A stretch of DNA of 64,000 nt from an uncultured Alphaproteobacteria bacterium (GCA_902576125.1 CACGUF010000006.1:1-64000), one strand, 5' to 3'. Counted from the stretch's first letter, positions 6,867-18,154 are shown. Notes: generated by a model not told the origin, from the letters alone. Numbers and translations: made by a program.

Positions 6867-7876
6867 GATAATATACTAACAATATTAGTTTTTATTTTAC
6901 TGCAAATATTAATATTATAATTATTTAAAATATTATTTTTCTTATTGTAATTTGAAATAAAATTAAAAAATAAATAATCTTTTTTCTTATGATTTGTAAA
7001 TACCTTAAAGGATTTAAATTTATTTTCTTTAATTATTAAATCAATTAAGTTATCCAAACTAATTTCATCATCAATTAAAAAATTATTTTTGGCTTGAAAG
7101 GAGTTAAAAATTAATCCCCCAATGTCATTTTCAATTGTTTTTTTTTCTAATTTTCTGCTTTTAGAAACTAATTGAATAAAATCTCGGTTAATTTTTTCCA
7201 CCATATTATTTAGGTGATCCAACTCATTATTTGTTGGTTTTCTAAAAGAGTTAAATAAATCTTTTGATTTACCAGCACTAGTTGAGTACACTTCAATTTC
7301 TTTATTAACTTCTATTGTTTGTCCTAATAAACCTTTAGATATTAACTTTGGTTTATTAAAATAAAACCAATCAGGTCCTTTTACACCAATACTTCCAATA
7401 ATAGATCCATAGCTGGCATAAATTTTTTCTCCTGAAAGAGATGACCAATATCCACCTGAGGCTAATATTTCTGATGTATGAAAAATTATTTTTGAACCTG
7501 AGTTTTTTTTAAAAGATATGAAGTTTTTGTATAATTCATTTGATGCACTTACGGTGCCTCCTGGAGAATTTATTGAAACTATCAAAATTTTGGGTTTTAT
7601 TAGTCCAATATCTTCTAATTGTTTTTTAACTCTGGAGGGTGAAATAAAATTAAATCCAACAAGATCAGTAAGTGAGCTATCACTTTCGAGAATTGGACCG
7701 CTGATTTGTAAGATAAAAATTGTATTATCAGAATCTTCATTACCTTTAATTAAATCAAAAACTGATTTATTTTGGTAATTTGAATAACTAGAAATACCAA
7801 TAATTATTAGAACAAATAATAAAAATCCCAAGAAAAACCCTAAAGTCTTAAAAAAAACATTAAAAAAAACACTCAT
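6845..7876 (-). CDS. sppA: Signal peptide peptidase SppA (S49 family)
   Basis: Inner-membrane serine protease that degrades cleaved signal peptides. One N-terminal transmembrane helix (about 9-29) is followed by the ClpP-like domain: SINSPGGTVSAS near 101, ILASGGYW with the likely nucleophile Ser140, and SYGSIIGSIGV near 154. The lysine partner would be in the YSTSAGKSKD stretch around 197-206. At 343 residues it is the short, single-domain bacterial form rather than the 600-residue E. coli duplicate. The C-terminal 60 residues are poorly conserved and asparagine/lysine rich. Convergent with the GT61 gene; the upstream side is the groES control region. Confidence 0.85.
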   Translation of the reverse strand: MSVFFNVFFKTLGFFLGFLLFVLIIIGISSYSNYQNKSVFDLIKGNEDSDNTIFILQISGPILESDSSLTDLVGFNFISPSRVKKQLEDIGLIKPKILIVSINSPGGTVSASNELYKNFISFKKNSGSKIIFHTSEILASGGYWSSLSGEKIYASYGSIIGSIGVKGPDWFYFNKPKLISKGLLGQTIEVNKEIEVYSTSAGKSKDLFNSFRKPTNNELDHLNNMVEKINRDFIQLVSKSRKLEKKTIENDIGGLIFNSFQAKNNFLIDDEISLDNLIDLIIKENKFKSFKVFTNHKKKDYLFFNFISNYNKKNNILNNYNINICSKIKTNIVSILSYSSVGC

Positions 7877-7963
7877 AAATTCTAATTTTATATAGAAAAA
7901 TAGAAAAAAATATTGTTTTTTTTAATATTTGGTCTTGATAAGAATTTTTTAATGCTTAAATGA

Positions 7964-7990
7964 TTAGCACTCTATTAGCAAGAGTGCTAA
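7964..7990. promoter_or_regulatory. CIRCE element (HrcA operator) of groESL
   Basis: A perfect inverted repeat, TTAGCACTC, nine-base spacer, GAGTGCTAA, 41 bp before the groES start. This is the exact consensus of the CIRCE operator bound by the HrcA repressor, so groESL is expected to be derepressed by heat or misfolded protein. A TTGATA hexamer at 7935-7940 could be the -35 box with a weak -10 overlapping 7957-7962. HrcA itself is not in this window. Confidence 0.95.
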
Positions 7991-8031
7991 TAAAAAAACG
8001 TTAATTTTCAATAATTTAAATTGAGGAATAT

Positions 8032-8340
8032 ATGAACTTTAAACCATTACATGACAGAGTGCTCGTAAGAAGAGTAGAATCTGATCAAAAAACTGCAGGT
8101 GGAATAATAATTCCTGATACTGCTCAAGAAAAACCCATGGAAGGCGAGGTATTAGAAGTTGGTTCTGGTGCTAGAGATGAAGTGGGAAAGTTGGTTCCAT
8201 TAGATGTAAAAAAAGGTGATAAAATTCTTTTTGGCAAATGGTCTGGAACTGAAGTAAAAATGAATGGAGAAGATTACTTGATTATGAAAGAGTCTGACAT
8301 CATGGGTATTATCTCTCCAACAAAAAAAAAGAAAAAATAA
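8032..8340 (+). CDS. groES: Co-chaperonin GroES
   Basis: The 102-residue lid of the GroEL folding chamber. The N-terminal [18 protein letters not shown], the mobile-loop region with the TAGGIIIPD signature (about 22-30) and the [17 protein letters not shown] strand are typical. The C-terminus carries an unusual KKKKK tail beyond the normal end, which may be a composition effect of the AT-rich genome. A GAGGAA ribosome site precedes the ATG. It is 23 bp before groEL and under the CIRCE operator. Confidence 0.97.
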   Translation: MNFKPLHDRVLVRRVESDQKTAGGIIIPDTAQEKPMEGEVLEVGSGARDEVGKLVPLDVKKGDKILFGKWSGTEVKMNGEDYLIMKESDIMGIISPTKKKKK

Positions 8341-8345
8341 TTTAA

Positions 8346-10028
<1,683 letters not shown>

Positions 10029-10050
10029 TTTGAAGTTAATTTATTTTTTT

Positions 10051-10075
10051 AAAGCCCCCTTTAGGGGGCTTTTTT
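10051..10075 (+). terminator. Rho-independent terminator after groEL
   Basis: AAAGCCCCC, three-base loop TTA (flanked by a closing T/G step) and GGGGGCTTTTTT form a very stable hairpin with a T run, 22 bp after the groEL stop. The A run on the other side means it may also terminate the convergent gpx transcript. Confidence 0.93.
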
Positions 10076-10077
10076 AT

Positions 10078-10626
10078 TTATAAAACTTTATTAATTTCTC
10101 TCAAAATTTTAGAATGATCTGGTTTTGTCATTGAAGACCATGAAGAAGTTAAAGCTCCCGATCTATCAAATAAATATTTATAAAAATTCCATTTTGGAGT
10201 TTTTCCATAATCTTCTTTTAACCAATTAAATATATCATGAGAACTACTTCCTCTGACGTTTATTGGTGACGAGGTAATAAATCCTACATCATAATTAATT
10301 AAGCATATCTTTTTAATATCTTCGTTTGAAGAATATTCTTGATTAAATGAATTACTTGTTACTGCTAAAATTGTTAAATCAGTATCTTTAAAATTAATAA
10401 AAAGATTTTGAAGATTTGCATATTGAGGGGTGTAACCACACCTAGATGCAGTATTTACCATAAATATTGGCTTACCTCTAAATTTCTCAAGGTTTACATG
10501 GTTACCGTCAATATCTTCAAAAGAAAAATCGTAAATTGTCATATTTTTTGTATTTCCTGTGCTAACATAAAAAAACATTAGTAAAAAAGTAATTAATCTA
10601 ATGATTTTCGTGGTAATATTAATCAT
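10078..10626 (-). CDS. Glutathione peroxidase family protein (exported)
   Basis: Thiol peroxidase of the GPx family, 182 residues. The catalytic cysteine (in place of selenocysteine) is Cys63 in NTASRCGYTPQY. The second family motif appears as TSNSFNQEYSS near residue 100 and the third as WNFYKYLFDRSG near 150. A hydrophobic segment at 8-24 looks like a signal peptide, so the enzyme likely reduces peroxides in the periplasm, probably with thioredoxin rather than glutathione as reductant. Second-helix resolving cysteine usage is unclear. It converges on groEL and diverges from mscS. Confidence 0.88.
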   Translation of the reverse strand: MINITTKIIRLITFLLMFFYVSTGNTKNMTIYDFSFEDIDGNHVNLEKFRGKPIFMVNTASRCGYTPQYANLQNLFINFKDTDLTILAVTSNSFNQEYSSNEDIKKICLINYDVGFITSSPINVRGSSSHDIFNWLKEDYGKTPKWNFYKYLFDRSGALTSSWSSMTKPDHSKILREINKVL

Positions 10627-10646
10627 AATTATTAAATAAATAGAAA

Positions 10647-11774
10647 ATGGAAGCTATCAATAGGTTTAAAGAACTTTTTTTAGAGGTATGGAATGATGGT
10701 GTTTTTGGTCTAAATGCATCAGAGATTATCATAGGAATTATTATCTTTTTGATCTTTTATGTTTTGAGAAGACTCTTTGCCAGATTTATAATAAGTAAAC
10801 TTAATAAACTTGTTAATAGAACGTCTAATAAAATTGATAACACAGTTGTAAATGTTATTGAGGGGCCACTAAAGTTCCTTCCTATAGTTCTTGGTTTTTT
10901 TATAGCAACTTCATATATTAAATTATCTATTGAGGTTCAAAACTTTGTAGATTTATTTAATAGAACTTTAATTACCATATTTATTTTTTGGTTGCTCCAC
11001 CAACTGGTTATCCCATTTTCTTATATTATAAAAAACTTTGAAGATAAAATTTCTAAACCGCTTGTTAATTGGACTTTAAAGGGATTAGAAATAATTATTA
11101 TAGTTCTTGGAATAGTTGCTGTTCTTGAACTTTGGGGAATAAAAGTTGGACCAGTTATAGCTGGATTGGGTTTATTTGGTGTTGCTGTTGCATTGGGTGC
11201 ACAAGATTTGTTCAAAAACTTAATCAGTGGAATAATGATTTTAATGGAAAAAAGATTTACTATTGGTGATGTTATTTTAGTGTCTAATGAAGTTGAAGGT
11301 GTAGTTGAGCAAATTGGTTTTCGTTCTACTTTGGTAAGAAGATTTGACTCTACACCAGTTATGATTCCTAATTATAAATTTGCAGAACAATCAGTTACAA
11401 ATTATTCTAGAAGACATCACAGAAGAATAAGATGGCTAATTGGACTTGAATACAAAACTAGCATTGATCAACTTAAGAAAATTAGAGATGGTATTAGTAA
11501 ACTGATTATTGAGAATAAAGATTTTGCAAAAAATGAAAATAGTAGTTTTTTTGTAAGAATAGATAGTTTTTCTGATAGCTCAATAGATATGTTAGTTCAG
11601 GCATTTACTGTTACAAATGATTGGTCAGAGTTTTTAAAAATAAAGGAAGATTTAGCAGTTTCTATAATCGAAGTTGTTGACTCAAATAAAGCTGGATTTG
11701 CATTTCCTAGTCAATCCTTATATGTAGAGTCTTACCCAAAAGAAAAACCAGAAATATTTAATCCCAAAACTTAA
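10647..11774 (+). CDS. MscS-family mechanosensitive channel
   Basis: A 375-residue membrane channel that opens under membrane tension to release osmolytes. It has an N-terminal hydrophobic helix (about 23-40) and three more membrane segments. The pore-lining helix is rich in Gly/Ala (PVIAGLGLFGVAVALGAQ, about 170-187) and is followed by the beta domain signature MEKRFTIGDVILV and TPVMIPNYKFAEQSV. The soluble C-terminal vestibule covers about residues 250-350. It shares a one-base stop/start overlap (TAATG) with the next gene, so the two are co-translated. It belongs to the YnaI/YbdG-like larger MscS group rather than the minimal MscS. Confidence 0.9.
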   Translation: MEAINRFKELFLEVWNDGVFGLNASEIIIGIIIFLIFYVLRRLFARFIISKLNKLVNRTSNKIDNTVVNVIEGPLKFLPIVLGFFIATSYIKLSIEVQNFVDLFNRTLITIFIFWLLHQLVIPFSYIIKNFEDKISKPLVNWTLKGLEIIIIVLGIVAVLELWGIKVGPVIAGLGLFGVAVALGAQDLFKNLISGIMILMEKRFTIGDVILVSNEVEGVVEQIGFRSTLVRRFDSTPVMIPNYKFAEQSVTNYSRRHHRRIRWLIGLEYKTSIDQLKKIRDGISKLIIENKDFAKNENSSFFVRIDSFSDSSIDMLVQAFTVTNDWSEFLKIKEDLAVSIIEVVDSNKAGFAFPSQSLYVESYPKEKPEIFNPKT

Positions 11775-12784
11775 TGAAACAGTCTTTAGAAACAAACAGA
11801 ATTGTTACAGGCTCTCTATTTATAATAGCTAGTATTGCTGTTGCATTCATATTAAATTTTGCTCAACCTTTTTTGGTCCCTTTAGTAATTGCTATGTTAA
11901 TTCGTATTTTAATCGACCCTATAATTGATTATCAAATTGATTATCTTCATGTGCATAGAATTGTTGCAGTATTTGTAAGTCTTTGTCTAATTGTATTTTT
12001 ATTTATAATAATTGTCCCTTTTATAGGTTCTTCAGTTGTTACTTTTTTACAATCTGCTGATGATTATAATAATAAAGTACTAATATTGATTGATATTGGA
12101 ATTTCTGAACTAAAAACATTTAATATTGAGATAGATAGAGAAACTATAAGAAATTCTCTAAACACTCTTCCATTATTAGATTGGGCCTCCACAATATTAA
12201 GCAACAGCGCAAATTTTATCTCCAAGTTGGTATTAGTAATAATTATGACTTTATTTTTACTATTAGGTAAAAAATCTAATAATACATCTCCAGAATGGAA
12301 TGATATTATTGGGCATGTTAAAAAATATATTTTTACAAAATTTATTACCTCTTCTATAACAGGTGTTGCAGCAGGTTTAATTTATTGGTTTTTAGGTTTG
12401 GAACTGGCATTTATTTTTGGTTCTTTAACTTTTATTCTAAATTTTATTCCAGTAGTAGGTTCAATAATAGCTGTTTTACTACCTATACCAATTGCCATTT
12501 TGCAATTTAGTGATTTGTCCTCAGTGCTTTTGATAATTTTTTTGCCAGCTATAATTCATCAAATTATTGGAAACGTTGTTGAGCCAAAAATATTTGGAGA
12601 TGCTTTTGGATTACATCCTATTACCATTATTTTATCATTAATTTTTTGGGGAATGATATGGGGAATAATAGGAGTTCTTTTAGCAGCACCTTTAACTGCA
12701 ATTATAAGAGTTACCTTTGAAAGGTTTGAATCAACAAAACAAATAGCTAGATTATTAGAGGGAAAAATTCATCTAAAAACATAA
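11774..12784 (+). CDS. AI-2E family transporter (PerM/UPF0118)
   Basis: Polytopic membrane protein of 336 residues with about seven or eight hydrophobic helices. It shows the family's PFLVPLVIAMLIRILIDPI near residue 30 and the C-terminal FIPVVGSIIAVLLPIPIA and EPKIFGDAFGLHP motifs (about 230-275). Family members include TqsA (autoinducer-2 export) and Na+/H+ antiporters, so the substrate cannot be told. Its start overlaps the mscS stop by one base, hinting at a shared role in osmotic or ion homeostasis. It converges on recX with a 1-bp gap. Confidence 0.85.
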   Translation: MKQSLETNRIVTGSLFIIASIAVAFILNFAQPFLVPLVIAMLIRILIDPIIDYQIDYLHVHRIVAVFVSLCLIVFLFIIIVPFIGSSVVTFLQSADDYNNKVLILIDIGISELKTFNIEIDRETIRNSLNTLPLLDWASTILSNSANFISKLVLVIIMTLFLLLGKKSNNTSPEWNDIIGHVKKYIFTKFITSSITGVAAGLIYWFLGLELAFIFGSLTFILNFIPVVGSIIAVLLPIPIAILQFSDLSSVLLIIFLPAIIHQIIGNVVEPKIFGDAFGLHPITIILSLIFWGMIWGIIGVLLAAPLTAIIRVTFERFESTKQIARLLEGKIHLKT

Positions 12785-12785
12785 T

Positions 12786-13259
12786 TTAATTTAATATCTT
12801 TTTTATAATTTCATAGCTAAAACCAGCCCTTGCCATTTTTGAGAGTCTTTTTTCATAATCTTTATTATCATTTAGTAAGTTTTTTTTTCTTGCAAATTTC
12901 ATAGCATTTTCTTTTTCTAAATTTTGATTATTTTTATAAAATAAAGATATTTGTTCATTTGCTAATTTATAGTCAACTCCTTTGTTTACGAGATATTGCT
13001 TTATGTAATTTTTTGATTTTGCCTGATTAATAAGAGAATTTATTTTTGATTCAGCATATATATAGTCATTTATAAGATTTAAATTTTCTAATTTAGTCAG
13101 AATATGGTTTATTTCTTGATATAGTACAAATCTTGATTTTTTATCATCAGTTAATCTTCTGATTTTTTTTTTTAAAATATATTCTAAATTTTTTTTACTT
13201 GAAGAGTATTTGCTCAAATAATAAATAGCATATTTTAATAATTTATCTTTATTATCCAT
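12786..13259 (-). CDS. recX: Regulatory protein RecX
   Basis: Small helical modulator that binds RecA filaments and restrains recombinase activity. The 157-residue protein has the three-helix tandem repeat architecture of RecX: YLSKYSSSKKNLEYILKKK (13-31), a middle repeat around LENLNLINDYIYAES (52-66), and YIKQYLVNKGVDYKLANEQI (about 82-101). recA is not adjacent, as is common. It sits convergent to the transporter gene and divergent from the ABC permease. Confidence 0.82.
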   Translation of the reverse strand: MDNKDKLLKYAIYYLSKYSSSKKNLEYILKKKIRRLTDDKKSRFVLYQEINHILTKLENLNLINDYIYAESKINSLINQAKSKNYIKQYLVNKGVDYKLANEQISLFYKNNQNLEKENAMKFARKKNLLNDNKDYEKRLSKMARAGFSYEIIKKILN

Positions 13260-13306
13260 TATTTATAATTATATCTTAAACTTTTATTATAAAAATATTT
13301 TATATT

Positions 13307-14077
13307 ATGTTTTCTTATAATTATTTGTGTGTTTTTACTTTATTTAAAAAAGAAGTTTTAAGATTTCTTAAGGTTGGTATTCAGACTGTCATTGGTCCTG
13401 CGATCAGCTCGCTTTTATTTTTAGCAGTTTTTTCTTTAGCACTAAGCCGATCTGTAAATCAAATTAACAATATTAATTTGTCAGAGTTTATTGCACCTGG
13501 ATTAATTATGATGACAATGCTGCAAAATTCATTTGCTAATGCAGCTTCGAGTATAGGTCAGTCAAAATTTCAAGGAAACATAGTTGATATTTTAATGGCT
13601 CCTTTATCTGATTTTGAACTTGCAACAGGCTATATTTTAGGTGCTCTTGCAAGAGGTCTGATTTGCGGATTAGTAACATTTATAGGAATACTTTTTTTTG
13701 TTCCACTTTCGGTTCATTCATATTTCGCATTATTTTTTTATAGTATAATGGGTTGTTTTATGATGGGAAGTATGGGAGTTATGGTTGGAATATGGGCTGA
13801 TAAATGGGACCAACAACAAGGAATAACAAATTTTATTGTTTTGCCCTTAACTTTTCTATCAGGAACATTTTATTCAATTTCAAGACTGCCAGAATTTTGG
13901 CAAAATTTTGCATTATTAAATCCTTTTTTTTATAACATTGATGGTTTGCGTTATGCTTTTATTGGTCACTCTGATAGTCAATTATTATCTGGAGGGGCAA
14001 TACTAATGTTTTTAAATATTTGCTTATTTTTTTTGTGCTATTTAATGTTTAAGAAGGGTTACAAATTAAAATCGTAG
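13307..14077 (+). CDS. ABC-2 type transport permease (YadH-like)
   Basis: A 256-residue integral membrane protein with six hydrophobic segments and the ABC-2 signature region around FIAPGLIMMTMLQNSFANA (about 64-82) and VDILMAPLSDFEL (about 95-107). The C-terminal LPLTFLSGTFYSISRLPEFW loop is characteristic. Such permeases need an ATPase partner (YadG type), but none is next to it. It instead leads directly into argD after 2 bp, so it is probably co-transcribed with arginine biosynthesis. Substrate unknown; polysaccharide or drug export are family possibilities. Confidence 0.87.
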   Translation: MFSYNYLCVFTLFKKEVLRFLKVGIQTVIGPAISSLLFLAVFSLALSRSVNQINNINLSEFIAPGLIMMTMLQNSFANAASSIGQSKFQGNIVDILMAPLSDFELATGYILGALARGLICGLVTFIGILFFVPLSVHSYFALFFYSIMGCFMMGSMGVMVGIWADKWDQQQGITNFIVLPLTFLSGTFYSISRLPEFWQNFALLNPFFYNIDGLRYAFIGHSDSQLLSGGAILMFLNICLFFLCYLMFKKGYKLKS

Positions 14078-14079
14078 AT

Positions 14080-15261
14080 ATGGAAATGAAAACTAAAACT
14101 AAAAGTTACATAATGCCTACTTATGGTGAAAGAGACTTAGTTTTTTCTAGAGGGCAAGGTTGCTATTTATATACTCAATCTGGAAAAAAATATTTAGATT
14201 TTGCCGGGGGTATTGCAGTAAATTCACTGGGTCATTGCCATCCTAAATTAGTAACTATTTTAAAACAACAATCTGAAAAACTATGGCATACATCTAATTT
14301 ATATAAAAATAAAAACCAAGAATTATTTGCAAAAGAATTATGTAATAAAACATTCGCTCAAAAGGTTTTTTTTACTAACTCAGGAGCAGAAGCAATAGAA
14401 TGTGGTTTAAAAGTAATAAAAAGTTATTGGAATTTAAAAAATAAAAATAAAAAAAATATTATTACATTTCACGGAGCCTTTCATGGTAGAACTTTTGCTG
14501 CTTTATCAGCTCAAAAAAATAAAAAATATTCTGATGGTTTTACCCCTTTGCTAAGTGGTTTTAAAAACATACCATTTAATGATAAAAAAGCTCTTGAAAA
14601 TTCTATTAACAAAGAGACTGCAGCAATTTTAATTGAACCTATTCAGGGTGAAGGTGGTATTAGACCTGCATCACTTGAATTTCTTAGATATGTAAAAAAA
14701 TTATGCAAAAAAAATGATATTCTTCTTTTTTTAGATGAGGTGCAATGTGGCTTTGGAAGATCTGGAAAATTATATTCTCATGAATGGGCAAAAATTAAAC
14801 CAGATATATTAGCAACTGCAAAAGGAATAGGTTCAGGCTTTCCCTTAGGCGCCTGCTTAGCAAATTCAAAATCAAGTATTGGAATGACCAAGGGAAAACA
14901 TGGATCTACTTATGGTGGTAACCCTCTAGCTGTTGCAGTAGGCAGACAGGTATTGAGAATTATTTCTGATAAAAAATTTTTAAAAAAAGTAGATATTATA
15001 TCAAGATATTTATGGAAAAAATTAAAAAAACTTGAGAGTATTCATGATGAAATCATTGAAGTAAGAGGTGCAGGACTTTTACTGGGTATAAAAACAAAGC
15101 AAAATAATATAATGATATCCAATAGATTGAAAAAAAACAAATTATTAACTGTGCCAGCTGGAGATAATATTATAAGATTAGCACCTCCCTTAATTATTAA
15201 TAAAAAACATGCAGATGAAGCAATTAATATAATTGATCAAACTTTGAAAAAACTAAAATGA
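14080..15261 (+). CDS. argD: Acetylornithine aminotransferase ArgD
   Basis: PLP-dependent class III aminotransferase converting N-acetylglutamate semialdehyde to N-acetylornithine, and possibly serving lysine synthesis through succinyl-diaminopimelate. At 393 residues it is full length. PLP contacts include TNSGAEAIE (about 99-107) and LDEVQCGFGRSG (218-229); the Schiff-base lysine is Lys248 in ATAKGIGSG. Its stop overlaps the argF start by four bases (ATGA), so the two are translationally coupled, the usual alphaproteobacterial argD-argF pairing. Confidence 0.95.
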   Translation: MEMKTKTKSYIMPTYGERDLVFSRGQGCYLYTQSGKKYLDFAGGIAVNSLGHCHPKLVTILKQQSEKLWHTSNLYKNKNQELFAKELCNKTFAQKVFFTNSGAEAIECGLKVIKSYWNLKNKNKKNIITFHGAFHGRTFAALSAQKNKKYSDGFTPLLSGFKNIPFNDKKALENSINKETAAILIEPIQGEGGIRPASLEFLRYVKKLCKKNDILLFLDEVQCGFGRSGKLYSHEWAKIKPDILATAKGIGSGFPLGACLANSKSSIGMTKGKHGSTYGGNPLAVAVGRQVLRIISDKKFLKKVDIISRYLWKKLKKLESIHDEIIEVRGAGLLLGIKTKQNNIMISNRLKKNKLLTVPAGDNIIRLAPPLIINKKHADEAINIIDQTLKKLK

Positions 15262-16142
15262 GACATTTTATTGACATATGTGACTTTGATAAAAAAGAAT
15301 TAAACAAAATAATTCAAAATGCAAAAAGAATAAAAAAAAATCCAAAAAAATATTATCAGATTTGTCAAAGTAAAACTCTTGGAATGATTTTTCAAAAAGA
15401 GTCAACTAGAACAAGGGCAAGTTTTAATATTGGATTTAATAAATTAGGAGGACATTCTATTGAATTAAATGCAGACTCAATTGGTTTTGGAAAAAGAGAA
15501 AGTTATACAGATATCATTAAGACATTATCACAATACATTGATATTTTAATAATAAGAAATGATGATCATAATATCATTAAAAAATTAGGATCATTAAATG
15601 TTTTGCCTATAATAAATGGCCTTTCTGACTTAAGTCATCCTTGTCAAATTTTATCTGATTTTCTTACAATTAACGAAAAACTAGGAGATATAAAAAATCA
15701 AAAAATTTGTTGGATAGGCGATTACAACAATGTTTTAAGATCTCTAATAGAATTACAAAATTTGTACAAATTTAAACTAAATATAGTTATACCCAAAGAA
15801 ATATTAAAAAAAAATGAAACTCAAATTATAAAAAAAAGAAATAAAAATTTGATGATTACTAATCATATTAGTGAGGGTATTAAATTCGCTAATTGTGTTA
15901 TGACTGATACTTGGGTTTCAATGGGTGAAAAATCAACAAAAAAAAAATACTTCAAAAATTATCAAGTCAATAGTGATATAATGAAAAAGGCAAGTAAAAA
16001 TGCAATATTCATGCATTGTCTTCCGGCACACAGAGATGAAGAAGTATCTTCAGAGCTACTTGATAGTAAAAATTCGGTAGTATGGCAGCAGGCCCAAAAT
16101 AGAATGTTTGTACAACAAGCTATAATTTTAGATTTGTTATGA
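15258..16142 (+). CDS. argF: Ornithine carbamoyltransferase ArgF
   Basis: Transfers the carbamoyl group to ornithine, giving citrulline. The carbamoyl-phosphate motif STRTR is at 49-53, the ornithine-side DLSHPCQIL near 122-130 and HCLPAHR at 253-259. The protein is 294 residues, slightly short of the usual 305-335, consistent with genome streamlining. It overlaps argD by four bases at the start and the following lipoprotein gene by four bases at the end. Confidence 0.95.
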   Translation: MRHFIDICDFDKKELNKIIQNAKRIKKNPKKYYQICQSKTLGMIFQKESTRTRASFNIGFNKLGGHSIELNADSIGFGKRESYTDIIKTLSQYIDILIIRNDDHNIIKKLGSLNVLPIINGLSDLSHPCQILSDFLTINEKLGDIKNQKICWIGDYNNVLRSLIELQNLYKFKLNIVIPKEILKKNETQIIKKRNKNLMITNHISEGIKFANCVMTDTWVSMGEKSTKKKYFKNYQVNSDIMKKASKNAIFMHCLPAHRDEEVSSELLDSKNSVVWQQAQNRMFVQQAIILDLL

Positions 16143-16705
16143 AAAAAATAGTAATTTTATTTACCTTTTTATTTTTCTTTTCCTGTCAACCAATAGAAAA
16201 AATAGATAGCATTATATTTGATAACAATCAGTTTTCAAAATTTGATATTTTGTCTAATGAAATTAAAATTAATCAGATATTTGAAAAAAAAATATCCGAT
16301 CCTTTTATTGGACATACCTTGGAAACAAGTACTTCTCAAAGAATAATTAATTGGGTAAATAATAATTTCAACGCAATTGGCAATGAAAATATATTTATTG
16401 TTTCAATCTTAGATGCATCACTAACTCAAACTGAGTTTGAAAATAAGGAAGCAAAAAATTTTGATGAAAAAATTAATTATAAATATGAACTTTTTTATTT
16501 AATTGAATTTAATTTATATGATGAATCAAGAAACTTAATTGCTACAACATTAGTAGAAACATCGAGGTCTACAACCTCAGGATTTTATATATCAATTCAA
16601 GAGAAAGAAAATATAATAAATGATTTAGTTTATCAGAGTTTAAATGACTTGTCTGATGAGTCAAAATTTTTACTTAATAAATATATGGGAAATTATATAT
16701 TGTAG
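16139..16705 (+). CDS. Hypothetical lipoprotein downstream of argF
   Basis: A 188-residue protein with a short signal ending in a lipobox-like FFSC (Cys16), so it is probably an outer- or inner-membrane lipoprotein. The rest is a mixed alpha/beta periplasmic domain with repeated segments such as IINWVNNNF, IVSILDASLTQTEF and ELFYLIEFNLYDESRNLIATTLVETSRST. I do not recognise a named family. Its ATG overlaps the argF stop by four bases, so expression is tied to arginine biosynthesis. It converges on trkH with no gap. Confidence 0.7.
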   Translation: MKKIVILFTFLFFFSCQPIEKIDSIIFDNNQFSKFDILSNEIKINQIFEKKISDPFIGHTLETSTSQRIINWVNNNFNAIGNENIFIVSILDASLTQTEFENKEAKNFDEKINYKYELFYLIEFNLYDESRNLIATTLVETSRSTTSGFYISIQEKENIINDLVYQSLNDLSDESKFLLNKYMGNYIL

Positions 16706-18154
16706 TTATTTTTTCCAGAAGTTTTTAGAAAATAATACAAGAATTGTAAAAATTTCTAATCTTCCAATCAGCATAGTTAATGCTAAAATCCATTTACCGA
16801 TATCATTTATATTGGAATAGTTGCCATTAGGGCCCACAATTTCTCCAATACCTGGGCCAACATTTGAAATTGCAGATGCAGAGGCAGATAATGCAGTTAA
16901 AAAATCTGTTCCTAAAAAACTAAGTATAATAGAAGATAAAATAAATAGTAAAACATAAATAAAGAAAAAACTTATAATAGAAGTATAAGTATTTTCAGTA
17001 ACAGTTTTCTTGTTAAATTTTACTAAAAATACAGCATGTGGCTGCGTTAATTTTTTAATTTGAAGTCTAACACCTCTAAATAATATTTGAAATCTAAAAA
17101 CTTTAATTCCTCCAGTTGTTGAGCCAGCACAACCACCAATAAACATTATCATTAATATAATAATTAATCCAAAACTCCCCCAATTATTATAATTTGAAGA
17201 AGTAAAACCAGTGCCTGTTAAAATAGAAGTAATATTAAAAGTTGTTATCCTTAATGCTTCTAACCAATCAATATTTAAATAGTTCTTTAACCATATAAAA
17301 GTAATTAAAATTATTGAAATTAATAAATAAACAAAAAGTTTGATTTGATCATCTCTAAAAATTGAAATTTTTTGATCATGAATGAACTTTATAAATACTA
17401 CAAATGGTAAACTCCCCAAAATCATAAATATTACTGATATATTTTCTAGAGCATATGAATCAAAATATGCAAAAGATAAATTTTTATTAGAAAAGCCTCC
17501 AGTAGAGATAGTAGTCATAGAATGAATTAAAGAGTCAAAAGCATTCATTCCAAAAAAATAGTATCCAAAAAAGCATAAAATTGTTAAACTCAAATAAAGA
17601 ATAATAATTTCTAAAATAAATTTATTTATTTTTGGCAATGTTTTTTCATATGGATCATCATGTTCCATATGTAAAAGTTGCATTCCTCCAATTTGTAATG
17701 TTGGAAGAATTGCGATTGCTAATACAATAATTCCAATTCCTCCAAACCATTGTAATAATGAACGCCAAATTAATATTCCTTCAGATAATTCATCTAATTT
17801 AAAAATTACAGTAGAACCTGTAGTTGTAATTCCACTAACTGACTCAAAAAAAGCATTTGTAAAATTAAGTCCAGAGCTTGAATAAATAAATGGCAACGAA
17901 CCAAATAAAGCAATCACAAACCAAGATAAAATAGTTAATAAAAATGCTTGTCTAAGATTAATTTTCATTTTTTCTTTTTTAAAACCTACATTAAGAACCA
18001 AACCTATAAAAAAAGTTAAACAACTTATAAAAAAAAATTGCTTCCAGTCTTGATTATTATTTATGTAGTCAAAACACATTGGTATTAACAAAGCGAATGA
18101 TTCAATACATAATAGTAAACCTAGTATGTTAAGTATTGGGCGAAAATCTCGCAT
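16706..18154 (-). CDS. trkH: Trk-type potassium uptake protein TrkH
   Basis: Potassium translocating subunit, 482 residues with about ten membrane helices in four pore repeats. Selectivity-filter loops are visible in order: SGITTTGSTV (about 106), TTISTGGFSN (about 217), ILTGTGFTSSN (about 313) and SAISNVGPGIG (about 427), each with the conserved glycine. The regulatory subunit TrkA is not in this window. It is followed upstream on the same strand by apaG after 14 bp. Confidence 0.93.
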   Translation of the reverse strand: MRDFRPILNILGLLLCIESFALLIPMCFDYINNNQDWKQFFFISCLTFFIGLVLNVGFKKEKMKINLRQAFLLTILSWFVIALFGSLPFIYSSSGLNFTNAFFESVSGITTTGSTVIFKLDELSEGILIWRSLLQWFGGIGIIVLAIAILPTLQIGGMQLLHMEHDDPYEKTLPKINKFILEIIILYLSLTILCFFGYYFFGMNAFDSLIHSMTTISTGGFSNKNLSFAYFDSYALENISVIFMILGSLPFVVFIKFIHDQKISIFRDDQIKLFVYLLISIILITFIWLKNYLNIDWLEALRITTFNITSILTGTGFTSSNYNNWGSFGLIIILMIMFIGGCAGSTTGGIKVFRFQILFRGVRLQIKKLTQPHAVFLVKFNKKTVTENTYTSIISFFFIYVLLFILSSIILSFLGTDFLTALSASASAISNVGPGIGEIVGPNGNYSNINDIGKWILALTMLIGRLEIFTILVLFSKNFWKK

